Assembly: GCF_008370345.1 (NCBI RefSeq)
Contig: NZ_VTUU01000005.1
Span: 1-64,000 of the forward strand
Direction of reading: 5' to 3'
DNA: 64,000 bases
Origin: Marinobacter salinexigens
GTDB lineage: Bacteria; Pseudomonadota; Gammaproteobacteria; Pseudomonadales; Oleiphilaceae
This document shows positions 8,734 through 17,204 of the stretch, piece after piece. Numbering within the stretch: position 1 is the stretch's first letter; every line of letters starts with the position of its first letter. The position numbers were made by a program, and so were the translations under genes. Below the pieces are notes generated by a model. That model was not told the DNA's origin. It did not search any database and was given only the letters and a program-made list of their open reading frames with translations.

Positions 8734-9491
8734 TGAGAAAGCTGATTTTTGGTCTTTTCATCGCAATCCTGCCAGCTTTTGCGCTGGCAGCGGGTGGCGA
8801 GGGGGTCCCGATGGACCACATCAAAACCGATCATACCAATAAAGAATCCCTGCAGCGTGGTGTTGCTCTGTTCACCAACTACTGTCAGGGCTGCCACTCC
8901 ACCGAGTACGCCCGTTACAAGCGTGTGGCTGAGGATCTTGAGATTCCTCTGGATCTTTACACGGATAACCTGATCTTCACTGGCGCCAAAATCGGTGAGC
9001 TGATGAAGAACTCCATGAACAAGGACATGGCTGCAGGCTGGTTCGGTGCTCCGCCACCGGATCTGACTCTGGAAGCCCGTCTGCGTGGTGAGTCCTGGGT
9101 TTATTCTTACCTCCGTGGATTCTACAAGGATGAAAGCCGCCCGTTAGGTGTCAACAACGTTGTCTTCCCGAACGTAGGTATGCCTCATGTTTTGGTTGGC
9201 CTGCAGGGACTGTGTGCAGTTGAACCTCACATTGGTGTTGCTCCCTCTGTGGAGCCGCTGAGCGGCAATGTTAATAATGCGGACGCGTGTCCCGAGTACG
9301 CACTGGAAGGCAGCATGTCGGCAGCTGAGTTTGATCAGGCCATGTATGACCTGACCAACTTCCTGTCATACATGGCAGATCCGGTGAAGATCGAGCGTGA
9401 GCGCCTGGGGATTTTCGTGCTGATTTTTGTTGCGATCTTCTTCGTCTTTGCTTACCTGCTCAATCGTGAGTACTGGAAGGACGTACACTGA
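8733..9491 (+). CDS. petC: cytochrome bc1 complex, cytochrome c1 subunit
   Basis: Heme c subunit that passes electrons from the Rieske centre to soluble or membrane cytochrome c. The 252 residues begin with a signal peptide (about residues 1-19, cleavage after ALA). The covalent heme site CQGCH is at 51-55; the axial Met is probably in PNVGMPH near residue 150. A C-terminal membrane helix (IFVLIFVAIFFVFAYLL) anchors the protein to the periplasmic face. Last gene of petABC. Confidence 0.97.
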   Translation: MRKLIFGLFIAILPAFALAAGGEGVPMDHIKTDHTNKESLQRGVALFTNYCQGCHSTEYARYKRVAEDLEIPLDLYTDNLIFTGAKIGELMKNSMNKDMAAGWFGAPPPDLTLEARLRGESWVYSYLRGFYKDESRPLGVNNVVFPNVGMPHVLVGLQGLCAVEPHIGVAPSVEPLSGNVNNADACPEYALEGSMSAAEFDQAMYDLTNFLSYMADPVKIERERLGIFVLIFVAIFFVFAYLLNREYWKDVH

Positions 9492-9519
9492 GAAATAGGG
9501 TATAATCCCGTCTCCTGAG

Positions 9520-9551
9520 TTCCAGTGGGTCGTTTGGCCCGCTGGAATTTT
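9520..9551 (+). terminator. petABC terminator or sspA leader hairpin
   Basis: Stem TTCCAGTGGG (9520-9529) with CCCGCTGGAA (9538-9547), one wobble, followed by four T. A -10-like TATAAT at 9501-9506 lies just upstream, so the hairpin could end petABC transcription or sit in the sspA 5' leader. Confidence 0.65.
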
Positions 9552-9599
9552 GCATTTTCTCAGGACCATTTCGGTTTTGTTTACTCGTGAGGTAGTTCT

Positions 9600-10232
9600 A
9601 TGGGCGTTGTGACCAAGCGGTCATCAATGACGTTTTTTTCGGATCCGGCCAGCCAATACAGCCATCGTGTTCGTATCGTATTGGCAGAGAAGGGTGTAAC
9701 TGTTGATATCGTTGATGTGGATCCGGATAACCCGCCGGCAGAACTGGCTGATCTGAACCCGTATAACGCCCTGCCTACCCTGGTCGATCGTGATCTGGTG
9801 CTCTACGAGCCCAATATCATGATGGAATACCTGGATGAGCGTTTCCCGCATCCTCCTCTGCTGCCGGTATACCCGGTTGCTCGTGCCAATAGCCGTCTGA
9901 TGATTCACCGGATTCAGAAAGACTGGTGTGGCCTGGTTGACCAGATTCTTGCTCAGCCGACTGGCAAGGCTGCCGATGCTGCTCGTAAGGAGTTGCGCGA
10001 GAGCCTGATGGCGACCGCTCCGCTGTTTGGTGAGATGCCGTTCTTCCTGTCTGAAGAGTTCACGATTGTTGACTGCTGCATCGCGCCTATCCTCTGGCGT
10101 CTGCCGGCTCTGGGTATTGATCTGGGCGATGATAAGCAAGTCAAGCCGTTGCTGAAGTACATGGAAAACATTTTCAGCCGTGAAGGCTTCAGGGCAAGCC
10201 TGTCTGATCTGGAAGAAGACATTCGCAGCTGA
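9600..10232 (+). CDS. sspA: stringent starvation protein A
   Basis: RNA-polymerase-associated protein with a glutathione S-transferase fold, involved in stationary phase and acid tolerance in E. coli. It has 210 residues, close to E. coli SspA (212). The thioredoxin-like N-terminal domain ([20 protein letters not shown]) and the [19 protein letters not shown] segment are characteristic; the usual GST catalytic residue is not expected in this family. GAGG lies seven bases before the ATG. It pairs with sspB downstream. Confidence 0.95.
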   Translation: MGVVTKRSSMTFFSDPASQYSHRVRIVLAEKGVTVDIVDVDPDNPPAELADLNPYNALPTLVDRDLVLYEPNIMMEYLDERFPHPPLLPVYPVARANSRLMIHRIQKDWCGLVDQILAQPTGKAADAARKELRESLMATAPLFGEMPFFLSEEFTIVDCCIAPILWRLPALGIDLGDDKQVKPLLKYMENIFSREGFRASLSDLEEDIRS

Positions 10233-10270
10233 TTGAGCGGGAGCTCTGAAGTTCTGGCAGGAGAGTCGTA

Positions 10271-10699
10271 ATGTCGGAAAGCAAGATCACCATGACATCC
10301 AGTCGCCCGTACCTGGTTCGGGCGTTCAATGAGTGGGTTCTGGACAACGATTGCACGCCGTATATCGTCGTTGATGCGGGCATTCAGGGCGTTCAGGTGC
10401 CTACGGAGCATGTCGCTAACGGCCAGATTGTGCTGAATATCAGTCCTGGTGCAGTGCGTGGGCTGGTGATTGGAAATGGTGCGATTGAATTCAGTGCCCG
10501 TTTCGGCGGTGTGCCTATGCAGGTGTTTATTCCTTTACAGGCTGTCATGGCTATCTATGCCAAGGAAAATGGCGAGGGCATGGTGTTCGGTAGTGAACCC
10601 GGTTCTCCCGACCCGGACGGTTCCGGGGATAAGGCGCCTGCGTCACAGAGTGCCGACGAACGTCCCTCGGGGCGTCCCACGTTGAAAGTGGTGAAGTGA
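10271..10699 (+). CDS. sspB: ClpXP protease specificity-enhancing factor SspB
   Basis: Adaptor that delivers ssrA-tagged and other substrates to ClpXP. It has 142 residues: a folded N-terminal substrate-binding domain to about residue 105, a charged Pro/Ser/Asp-rich linker, and the C-terminal ClpX-binding tail RPTLKVVK (135-142). Second gene of the sspAB operon (38-base gap), with a strong terminator directly after it. Confidence 0.96.
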   Translation: MSESKITMTSSRPYLVRAFNEWVLDNDCTPYIVVDAGIQGVQVPTEHVANGQIVLNISPGAVRGLVIGNGAIEFSARFGGVPMQVFIPLQAVMAIYAKENGEGMVFGSEPGSPDPDGSGDKAPASQSADERPSGRPTLKVVK

Positions 10700-10717
10700 G
10701 TTTCCGGTCAATACTAA

Positions 10718-10750
10718 AGAAAAAGCCAGCATCTGCTGGCTTTTTTTTAT
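10718..10750. terminator. bidirectional terminator between sspB and diaA
   Basis: Perfect stem AAAAAGCCAGCA / TGCTGGCTTTTT with a two-base loop, flanked by A on one side and T on the other. It can terminate both sspAB and the convergent minus-strand diaA transcript, whose stop codon lies within it. Confidence 0.92.
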
Positions 10751-11337
10751 CCGCCGAACAGTTTGCTGTCGACCAGCCCGCAAAGGGCATTGATGATAAC
10801 CAATAGCAAGGGGGTTGCTTCGGTCGGAGGGAGGTCGCTTAGTGCAATTTCGTGGTCTTCAGCGTGCATCAGCGATGTGATATCTGATTTCTCCCTGGCG
10901 CTCAGTACCATAACGCTCATTTCCCGGTCGTGTGCAGCTTGGATAGCCTGGATCAGGTTAGCTTTGTGACCATCGTCGACGATGACAAACAGTAGATCTC
11001 CCGGCTTGCCAATGGCGCGGACCTGGCGGGAAAACGTGTCATTAAACCGATTGTCCCTGCAAATGGCTGAATAGGTTGTGGCATCGGCCCCGAGATTTAT
11101 GGCCGGGAGCGCTGGGCGGTCCTGGTCGAATCGGTTCAAAAGCGCGGTGCAGAAATACTGGGCGAGGATGTTGGCGCTGCCATTGGCGCAGGTAACGATT
11201 TTGCCATCCTGAAGCAGGGTGGCCACAAAGGCGTCAGCGACCGCTTCGATGGCCGGCCCAACAGTGCTTGCGGCTTGGGCGGTTTGTTCCATGTGGCTGG
11301 CAAACCATTGGTTTATCTGCTGCTCGGTTTCGATCAT
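10747..11337 (-). CDS. diaA: DnaA initiator-associating protein DiaA (SIS domain)
   Basis: A 196-residue SIS-domain protein related to phosphoheptose isomerase. The segment CANGSANILAQYF is the sugar-phosphate-binding loop, and LLFVIVDDGHKANLIQAIQAAHD is the second SIS element. Position after lpoA and yraN reproduces the E. coli rsmI/lpoA-yraN-diaA locus, where DiaA promotes DnaA assembly on oriC. A GmhA-type isomerase role is the alternative. The dolP gene that follows diaA in E. coli is absent: sspB is next on the other strand. Confidence 0.88.
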   Translation of the reverse strand: MIETEQQINQWFASHMEQTAQAASTVGPAIEAVADAFVATLLQDGKIVTCANGSANILAQYFCTALLNRFDQDRPALPAINLGADATTYSAICRDNRFNDTFSRQVRAIGKPGDLLFVIVDDGHKANLIQAIQAAHDREMSVMVLSAREKSDITSLMHAEDHEIALSDLPPTEATPLLLVIINALCGLVDSKLFGG

Positions 11338-11346
11338 TACCCTTAC

Positions 11347-11712
11347 TTACCCTGCCTGGATTGCATTTTTGATCCATTGTACCCGGTATTTTTTGACGGT
11401 TCCCGGCGAAATGGCGATAACATCAATACGGCTGTTGGCATTCCAGAGTCCGTGTCTGTGAAGATAGAATGATGCGGCTTTAAGCAGGCGTTTCTGCTTT
11501 GTGTAGTTGATGGAGCCGGCTGGATCTGTAAGGCTGCCAGGGCCCCGGAAGCGAACTTCAAAAAACACGAGAGTGTTCCCGTCATAGCCGATAAGGTCCA
11601 GTTCGCCTCCGCGGTTATAAACATTCCGCTCTACGATCTGAACGCCGCGGCTACCGAGGTAGCGGGCGGCCACGCCTTCATAGTGATTTCCGCGTTCTTT
11701 TGCGCCTTCCAT
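11347..11712 (-). CDS. yraN: YraN family (UPF0102) nuclease-fold protein
   Basis: About 121 residues from the ATG at 11712. The restriction-endonuclease-like core is recognisable: EGVAARYL, NRGGELDLIGYDGNTLVFFEVRFR with acidic residues and the E-x-R typical of the family, then KQKRLLKAASFYL. An ATG at 11793 would extend it 27 residues and overlap lpoA by 53 bases. AGGAAAGGAAG lies between the lpoA stop and 11712 but somewhat far from the ATG, so the start is not certain. The biological function of the family is not established. Confidence 0.9.
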   Translation of the reverse strand: MEGAKERGNHYEGVAARYLGSRGVQIVERNVYNRGGELDLIGYDGNTLVFFEVRFRGPGSLTDPAGSINYTKQKRLLKAASFYLHRHGLWNANSRIDVIAISPGTVKKYRVQWIKNAIQAG

Positions 11713-11740
11713 GGCAAACGGTGTTCTTCCTTTCCTGTCA

Positions 11741-13594
11741 TCAGGGAGAGGTGGTCTCGCTGCTGTCTTCAGGCTTATCGGTGGGAGTCTCAATCAAGGC
11801 GGGAGTGCCGTTGCTGAATTGGGCCCACAACTGTTTTCGGTGAACACTTCCTGCGCTCGTCATAGTCAATTCGCCGGTGTACCCCTGTAGCGAAGCTGAC
11901 TCTACCTGCTTCAACAAAGGCAGACGTTTACTCAGTTGCCATGCGTCTGCTCCCATGGCGAATAGTCGGCCAAGCTGGCCCCGGGTGCCGGAAAGGTGTT
12001 TGTCCGCCTGAGTTTTAAGTTCGTCAGACGGGCTGAGAGTCCAGGGGGTGTCTGTGAAAATAACATTCTCCAGGTCCCGGTCACGGGAAGCATCCGGCGT
12101 TCCTTCATACACCATGGAGGGTGAGTATACGGGAAGTTCTCCCCCGAAATAGAAAGCGAACAGAGGCTTGAATTGCCGCGCAATGGTCGGGTTTGCAACC
12201 ATAACGATGGCTTCGGCATCCTGCCGGAGTCGCGGCTCAAACTCGACGTCCAGGCCAATGGTGCGCTCAACCTGGATGGCGCGGTCACGGGAGACCGTAA
12301 TGCCGAGAAGGTCTGCGGTTACCGCGCGGAGGTTGTCTTCAGCGAAGAAACGTTCGATATCGAGCGCGGTTCCACCGGTTTCCTCCATCTTTTGCAGGAG
12401 TGCAGCTTCTACCCGATCACCCCATTCCCCTTGAGGTATGAGTGCCAGTACGTCCCGAATATCGTCATTGGACAGTTGTTCTGCGATCTGGCGGGCTTCG
12501 TCTTCGGCCGATAAGCCAAACTGATACAGCCCGTTTGGCACTTTGCTATCCTCCGGCAGGTAATTAAGTCCCAGCGTCGGAGTGGGCAGCGTATTCATGG
12601 AGGAAAGGCTGGCAAGTGCATCCTTCTCCAGAGGGCCGACGATAAGGTCGACGCCCTGTGCGGAAAGCTCCTGGTAAATCTCAGTGAACGGCCTGCCTGA
12701 GCTGTTCACAATCCGGATGTCGGTTACTTCACGATCCGCAGACTGGTCGAGATAATAGGCAGCAATAAAACCATCCCGAATTGCCTTTCCAGCGGATGCC
12801 AGGGCGCCATCAAGTGGCAGTGCCAAAGCAATTTTTTCCGGTCGGCTCTCAGCAAGAGATGCGATGAGCTGAAGTTCCGAAGGGAGTACCTGAGCAGCTG
12901 GATGGCCGGGCCAGTTATTTTGCCACTGGCGAATGATACGCCCCTGTTCGTCGAGCCCTGTGCCCGGACGCCGTATGGTTGAAGCCAGTTCGAGCCAGCC
13001 CTGGGTTTCGAAGCCGATAGCCACGGTGCTGGCATCGGAGAGCTCCTTCTCGGAGGTGGATTTGAGCAGTTGCCATATCTGGTCGTGCAGTGCTTGTGGG
13101 TTTGCCGAGCTATCCGTTTGCGCCAGCAGGATCAGTGTCATTGCCGCTCGGGGGCGGTCATCGGCCAGGCTGAAGGTGTCTGCCTGGAGCGTCGCGGCTC
13201 TGGCCATCAATTCCGGCGGGTAACTGATGAAGCTGTCGGGCGACAGTGTGCCGGCTAACGTTTTGGCCCAGGAGCTGTCCTGCAGGGCATCGATGCTGGC
13301 CATGGCCATGAGTCGGCGTTGTTCCTCGAGGGCGGGACTAAGTTGCGCCAGCATCTCGCTTTGGAGTAACTTGCGGGCAGCAGCATGATCGCCCCGGTCC
13401 TGGAACTGGCCTGCGACTCGAAGCAAATACCGTTGTGCTGTTTCCCGGTTGTCTTCCTGGCCGGCCATGTCCAGGGCTTGCTCGGGTGTTGCTGCAACGT
13501 GTGATTGCAAATCCACGCTGGCGCAACCGGTGGAAAGCAGGGCCACAGTGAATAGCGTGGCGAAGGCTCGTTGGTTGAGTCGGTTCATGATCAT
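11741..13594 (-). CDS. lpoA: penicillin-binding protein activator LpoA
   Basis: Outer-membrane lipoprotein that activates PBP1A from the periplasm. From the ATG at 13594 it has 617 residues, with a lipoprotein signal peptide ending LLSTGC and lipidated Cys24. An N-terminal TPR-like helical region is followed by a C-terminal periplasmic-binding-protein-like domain (KIALALPLDGALASAGKAI onward), the usual LpoA plan. An upstream in-frame start at 13807 would add 71 residues without signal character and is rejected. Synteny with rsmI (divergent), yraN and diaA matches E. coli. The C-terminal tail ends in a Pro/Glu/Ser/Thr-rich stretch. Confidence 0.93.
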   Translation of the reverse strand: MIMNRLNQRAFATLFTVALLSTGCASVDLQSHVAATPEQALDMAGQEDNRETAQRYLLRVAGQFQDRGDHAAARKLLQSEMLAQLSPALEEQRRLMAMASIDALQDSSWAKTLAGTLSPDSFISYPPELMARAATLQADTFSLADDRPRAAMTLILLAQTDSSANPQALHDQIWQLLKSTSEKELSDASTVAIGFETQGWLELASTIRRPGTGLDEQGRIIRQWQNNWPGHPAAQVLPSELQLIASLAESRPEKIALALPLDGALASAGKAIRDGFIAAYYLDQSADREVTDIRIVNSSGRPFTEIYQELSAQGVDLIVGPLEKDALASLSSMNTLPTPTLGLNYLPEDSKVPNGLYQFGLSAEDEARQIAEQLSNDDIRDVLALIPQGEWGDRVEAALLQKMEETGGTALDIERFFAEDNLRAVTADLLGITVSRDRAIQVERTIGLDVEFEPRLRQDAEAIVMVANPTIARQFKPLFAFYFGGELPVYSPSMVYEGTPDASRDRDLENVIFTDTPWTLSPSDELKTQADKHLSGTRGQLGRLFAMGADAWQLSKRLPLLKQVESASLQGYTGELTMTSAGSVHRKQLWAQFSNGTPALIETPTDKPEDSSETTSP

Positions 13595-13676
13595 GGCTGG
13601 CAACACTACTCCGGGTGAGTGGGTTCGGGGCGCCGATAAATAAGGTGGCAAGTTTACCAGTTCCAGGGGTAATTCA

Positions 13677-13694
13677 CATGACGTTAGTGTCATG
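13677..13694. promoter_or_regulatory. palindrome in the lpoA-rsmI divergent region
   Basis: CATGACGTTAGTGTCATG: six-base perfect arms around six bases, in the 143-base gap between divergent lpoA and rsmI. Could be an operator. No regulator can be named from sequence. Confidence 0.3.
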
Positions 13695-13737
13695 CGTTGT
13701 CGGTGTTTCAGGCATTTAACGTAAAGGAGTGGGGATC

Positions 13738-14625
13738 GTGGATTCTGACGAGGCGGATATGGTCGGTGCTGGCGGGCGGGCGCGGGGAACGCTGTATATC
13801 GTCGCAACGCCGATAGGAAATCTTGATGATCTTTCCCTCAGAGCCTCACGGGTACTTGCCCGGGCAGACGTAATCGCCGCCGAGGACACCCGGCACAGCG
13901 GGCGGTTGCTGCAGCATTTAGGCATCCAGAAAAAAATGATAGCGCTTCACGATCATAATGAGCGTGCCCGGGCGGGTAGTGTTCTTGATGAGCTTGATGC
14001 CGGCAGGAATGTTGCCCTGATTTCTGATGCGGGAACGCCCCTCATATCTGACCCGGGGTATGTTCTGGTTCGAGAGGCCCGTCGTCGTGGGCTGACCGTT
14101 TCGCCCATTCCGGGAGCATGTGCTTTTGTGTCCGCTCTGAGCGCTGCGGGCTTGCCAACGGATCGTCTGCTGTTTGTTGGATTTCTGCCGGCCAAACGGA
14201 GTGGGCGTCGCTCTGCGCTGGAGGCTTTGTGTGCTGAAACCGCAACTCTGGTCTTCTATGAATCGCCTCATCGAATCGTCGACACAATCGAGGACCTGGT
14301 TGAGGTGTTCGGAGACCGTCGGGAGCTTGTTCTCGGGCGGGAGCTCACCAAGACCTTTGAAACCTTTTACTCCGGAACGGCTCAGGAGGTGTTGGAAACT
14401 CTTGTGTCTGATCCGAACGGTAGTCGAGGGGAGTTCGTGGTGATGGTCCATGGAGCTGCCCCCGAGGACGACGAATCGGAGGACGGCTTGATCGAAGTTG
14501 ATCGTCTGATCTCGGCTCTGATTGAAGAGCTGCCTGTAAAAAAGGTGGCTAAAATAGTTGCGGGGTTAACTGGTAAGCCCAAGAACGAGCTTTATCAGCG
14601 TGCTTTGGAGCTAAAGCCCGACTGA
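13738..14625 (+). CDS. rsmI: 16S rRNA (cytidine1402-2'-O)-methyltransferase
   Basis: SAM-dependent methyltransferase that modifies the ribose of C1402 in the 30S P site. Tetrapyrrole-methylase fold: GTLYIVATPIGNLDDLS at the N-terminus, AAEDTRHSGRLL, and LISDAGTPLISDPGYVLVREA for cofactor binding. A GTG at 13729 overlaps the Shine-Dalgarno AAAGGAG (13723-13729); the GTG at 13738 has the right eight-base spacing, so it is taken as the start (295 residues). It is divergent from lpoA and followed by rnpB. Confidence 0.95.
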   Translation: MDSDEADMVGAGGRARGTLYIVATPIGNLDDLSLRASRVLARADVIAAEDTRHSGRLLQHLGIQKKMIALHDHNERARAGSVLDELDAGRNVALISDAGTPLISDPGYVLVREARRRGLTVSPIPGACAFVSALSAAGLPTDRLLFVGFLPAKRSGRRSALEALCAETATLVFYESPHRIVDTIEDLVEVFGDRRELVLGRELTKTFETFYSGTAQEVLETLVSDPNGSRGEFVVMVHGAAPEDDESEDGLIEVDRLISALIEELPVKKVAKIVAGLTGKPKNELYQRALELKPD

Positions 14626-14683
14626 GCGGTTTGGCGACGGTTTTTTCTTGCAAGCACGAAGGGGCAGGAGTATTGTCTCGCCC

Positions 14684-15030
14684 GAGCTCGCCAGACAGTC
14701 GCCGCCGGTTTTCCGGGGGAGGAAAGTCCGGGCTCCGCAGGGCAAGGTGCCAGGTAACGCCTGGGCGGCGTGAGCCGACGGAAAGTGCAACAGAAAGTAA
14801 ACCGCCTAAGTGCCTTCGGGCAACGGTAAGGGTGAAATGGTGCGGTAAGAGCGCACCGCGTGGCTGGCAACAGTCCACGGCGATGGTAAACCCCACCTGG
14901 AGCAAGACCAAATAGGAATCCAATGGCGTGGCCCGCGCTGGATTCGGGTAGGTTGCTTGAGGTCTGTGGTGACGCAGACCCTAGATGAATGACTGTCCAA
15001 GACAGAACCCGGCTTATCGGCGAGCTCGCC
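14684..15030 (+). ncRNA. rnpB: RNase P RNA, bacterial class A
   Basis: Catalytic RNA of RNase P, which matures tRNA 5' ends. The 5' and 3' ends pair (GAGCTCGCC at 14684-14692 with GGCGAGCTC at 15019-15027). Universally conserved blocks are present in order: GAGGAAAGTCCGGGCTCC (about 14720), GGTGCCAGGTAACGCCTGGG, GTGCAACAGAAAGTAAACCGCC, GGTAAGGGTGAAATGGTGCGGTAAGAGCGC, ACCAAATAGG and the 3' block AGATGAATGACTGTCC-ACGACAGAACCCGGCTTATCGG (here CAAGACAGAACCC). The rsmI-rnpB-mraZ order is typical of related gammaproteobacteria. Ends are set from the terminal helix and may shift a few bases. Confidence 0.97.
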
Positions 15031-15234
15031 TTCTTCTTTTGTGATTCCTGCCGTTCTCACGTCTCCGTTGTTATAGCCAAATAATCTTAAACCTCACTTG
15101 TTGTCTTCAGAACTTTTTGCAGGTAGTTGATTTTCCTTCTTTTCTTTTCCGTAATCTCCGCGGTTTTCTTATTGGTCGCTCGTAACCTCTTGTCATAAAA
15201 GGAAGTTTTGTCAGTGTGGCGCTATTGATGGCGC

Positions 15235-15263
15235 TTGCATTGTGTTTTGCGTGTTTCTATAGT
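15235..15263 (+). promoter_or_regulatory. dcw cluster promoter (Pmra)
   Basis: Sigma70 core TTGCAT (15235-15240), 17-base spacer, TATAGT (15258-15263). The start would fall near 15270, right at the first MraZ repeat. It is the only clear promoter for mraZ and probably drives much of the division and wall cluster. The rest of the 296-base rnpB-mraZ gap shows nothing else. Confidence 0.75.
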
Positions 15264-15271
15264 GTGCAGAA

Positions 15272-15305
15272 GTGGGAAAAAGTGGTTTGAAGTGGTTTTT
15301 TGTGG
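15272..15305 (+). promoter_or_regulatory. MraZ operator: four GTGG repeats, 10-bp period
   Basis: GTGG occurs at 15272, 15282, 15292 and 15302, each exactly ten bases apart, so all face the same side of the helix. MraZ is known in E. coli and mollicutes to bind tandem GTGGG/TGGG-type repeats with this period upstream of its own gene. Only the first copy reads GTGGG. The position over the transcription start fits autorepression. Confidence 0.8.
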
Positions 15306-15330
15306 ATTCTGGACCCCAGAGACAGCGTAA

Positions 15331-15783
15331 ATGAGCAATTTTCTCGGCAGTCATGCCATCAATATGGATGCAAAGGGTCGCCTGGCGATCCCCGCCAAGG
15401 TGCGCGAAGAGCTCGTGCAGTCTTGTGGTGGCCGCATTGTATTGACTGCCAATGCTGATGAAGAACGTTGTCTGCTGGTCTATCCAGAGCCCGAGTGGGA
15501 AGAGTTGCGTCCCAAGATCGAAGCACTCCCGAACATGAATAAAGCGGCACGGCGGCTGCAGCGATTACTCCTTGGTAATGCAGCGCCAATGGAACTGGAC
15601 TCGGCAGGGCGTATCCTTATCCCGCCAACGCTGCGTAGCTATGCCCATTTTGAGAAAAAGCTGATGTTGATCGGTCAGGGTAAAAAACTGGAACTCTGGA
15701 GTGAGGAGCGTTGGTTCGCCTGGCTTGATGAGTCTTCCGACGATGATGATATGCCGCCAGAGATGGAGGCTCTTTCTCTATGA
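15331..15783 (+). CDS. mraZ: transcriptional regulator MraZ
   Basis: DNA-binding regulator of the dcw cluster, 150 residues with two tandem AbrB-like MraZ domains. Signature segments: [17 protein letters not shown] (about 10-26) and the second copy [19 protein letters not shown] (about 87-105). It should bind the GTGG repeats 26-59 bases upstream. The gene overlaps rsmH by four bases (ATGA). Confidence 0.97.
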   Translation: MSNFLGSHAINMDAKGRLAIPAKVREELVQSCGGRIVLTANADEERCLLVYPEPEWEELRPKIEALPNMNKAARRLQRLLLGNAAPMELDSAGRILIPPTLRSYAHFEKKLMLIGQGKKLELWSEERWFAWLDESSDDDDMPPEMEALSL

Positions 15784-16763
15784 CCTCCGATCACGGGAAG
15801 AAGGGCGGTATTGAGTTTTCTCACCGCTCGGTTCTTTTGGATTCGGCGGTCGATTATCTGGTTAACGATCCTGCTGGACAGTATGTCGATTGCACCTTCG
15901 GGCGTGGTGGTCACTCGCGTCTGGTTCTTGATCGATTGGGTGATCAGGGGCATTTGCTGGGGATCGATAAAGATCCAGAGGCGATTGCTGTTGCTGAAGA
16001 ACTGGCTGTCGAAGATACGAGATTTTCCTGGTTTCACGGCTCATTCGCGGAGCTCGGCCTTGCCTTGGATCGGCGGGAGTGGGGCGAAGTTAATGGCGTG
16101 CTGATGGATCTGGGGGTTTCCTCGCCCCAGCTTGACGACCCGGCCAGAGGATTCAGTTTCATGCGGGATGGACCGCTGGATATGAGGATGAACCCTCAGC
16201 AATCGCCCAGTGCCGCGGAATGGCTGGCAGATGCTGACGAAAAAGAAATTGCTGATGTGATTTGGCGATACGGCGAAGAGAGGTTCTCCCGCCGTATCGC
16301 TCGTTTGATCGTGGAGCGTCGCCAGGAAGAGGCGATTGAAACAACTCGGCAACTGGCGGGACTGATCAGCGAAGCGGTTCCCAAAAAGGAAAAGCATAAG
16401 CATCCAGCCACTCGCGCTTTCCAGGCCATCCGGATTTTTATCAATCGGGAGCTTGAGGATCTGGAGTTAGGCCTTCAGGCGGCGGCTGATCGCCTCAAAC
16501 CTGGTGGTCGCCTGGTAGTGATCAGTTTTCACTCGCTTGAAGACAGGCTGGTTAAGCGCTTTATGCGGGATCTTGCCCGGGGGCCGAAGCTGCCAAGGGG
16601 GATACCCGTTACCGCCGACCAGGAAACGTCGGCATTTCGTCTGGTGGGCAAGGCCGCCAAGGCCAATGCAGAAGAAATCGGTGACAACGTGAGAGCCCGT
16701 AGTGCAGTCATGAGAGTGCTTGAGCGCACCGGAACGAACAACAGTACGCAGGGGAGTGCGTAA
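15780..16763 (+). CDS. rsmH: 16S rRNA (cytosine1402-N4)-methyltransferase
   Basis: Formerly MraW. It methylates the base N4 of C1402, the same nucleotide whose ribose RsmI (encoded 1.2 kb upstream) modifies. It has 327 residues, with the SAM-binding motif [39 protein letters not shown] and the late motif [17 protein letters not shown]. It overlaps mraZ by four bases and is followed by ftsL after two bases. Confidence 0.97.
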   Translation: MTSDHGKKGGIEFSHRSVLLDSAVDYLVNDPAGQYVDCTFGRGGHSRLVLDRLGDQGHLLGIDKDPEAIAVAEELAVEDTRFSWFHGSFAELGLALDRREWGEVNGVLMDLGVSSPQLDDPARGFSFMRDGPLDMRMNPQQSPSAAEWLADADEKEIADVIWRYGEERFSRRIARLIVERRQEEAIETTRQLAGLISEAVPKKEKHKHPATRAFQAIRIFINRELEDLELGLQAAADRLKPGGRLVVISFHSLEDRLVKRFMRDLARGPKLPRGIPVTADQETSAFRLVGKAAKANAEEIGDNVRARSAVMRVLERTGTNNSTQGSA

Positions 16764-16765
16764 TT

Positions 16766-17167
16766 ATGGGTGCGGTAGCCATTGAACAGCCGACGCGTTC
16801 GGCAAAAATCAGCAAGCAGACAATGCGTGATGGCGTTGTAACCGCTGTCAGAATTTCACGCCAGGTATTTGATGCGACCAAGCAGAGGAATGTGCTGGTT
16901 TCGCTTGTGCTGGCGTCGTTGCTGCTGGTGTCGGCCATAGGTGTCGTAGCCGGAGCTTATGAGAACCGGAGCTTGTTCAACACTCTTTCTCATCTGCAAA
17001 GCGAAAGGGACGGTTACCAGCGTGAATGGAGTCAGCTTTTGCTGGAGCAGAGTGCGTTGAGTGCCCATGGGCGAGTGGAAAAGCTCGCCGCCGAGCGTTT
17101 TGACATGGTGGTGCCCGGGCGTCAGGACATTGTCCTTGTGCCGCTGATGTCACCTGCAGTTAATTGA
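16766..17167 (+). CDS. ftsL: cell division protein FtsL
   Basis: Small bitopic divisome protein of the FtsQLB subcomplex, 133 residues. A cytoplasmic N-terminus (about 1-43), one membrane helix (VLVSLVLASLLLVSAIGVVAG, about 44-64), then a periplasmic coiled-coil segment (SLFNTLSHLQSERDGYQREWSQLLLEQSAL). Sequence conservation is low in this family; position between rsmH and ftsI makes the call firm. The cytoplasmic tail is longer than in E. coli FtsL. Confidence 0.93.
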   Translation: MGAVAIEQPTRSAKISKQTMRDGVVTAVRISRQVFDATKQRNVLVSLVLASLLLVSAIGVVAGAYENRSLFNTLSHLQSERDGYQREWSQLLLEQSALSAHGRVEKLAAERFDMVVPGRQDIVLVPLMSPAVN

Positions 17168-17204
17168 TATCCAATAACGATTCTAAAGAAAAATTATCGT
17201 CAGG

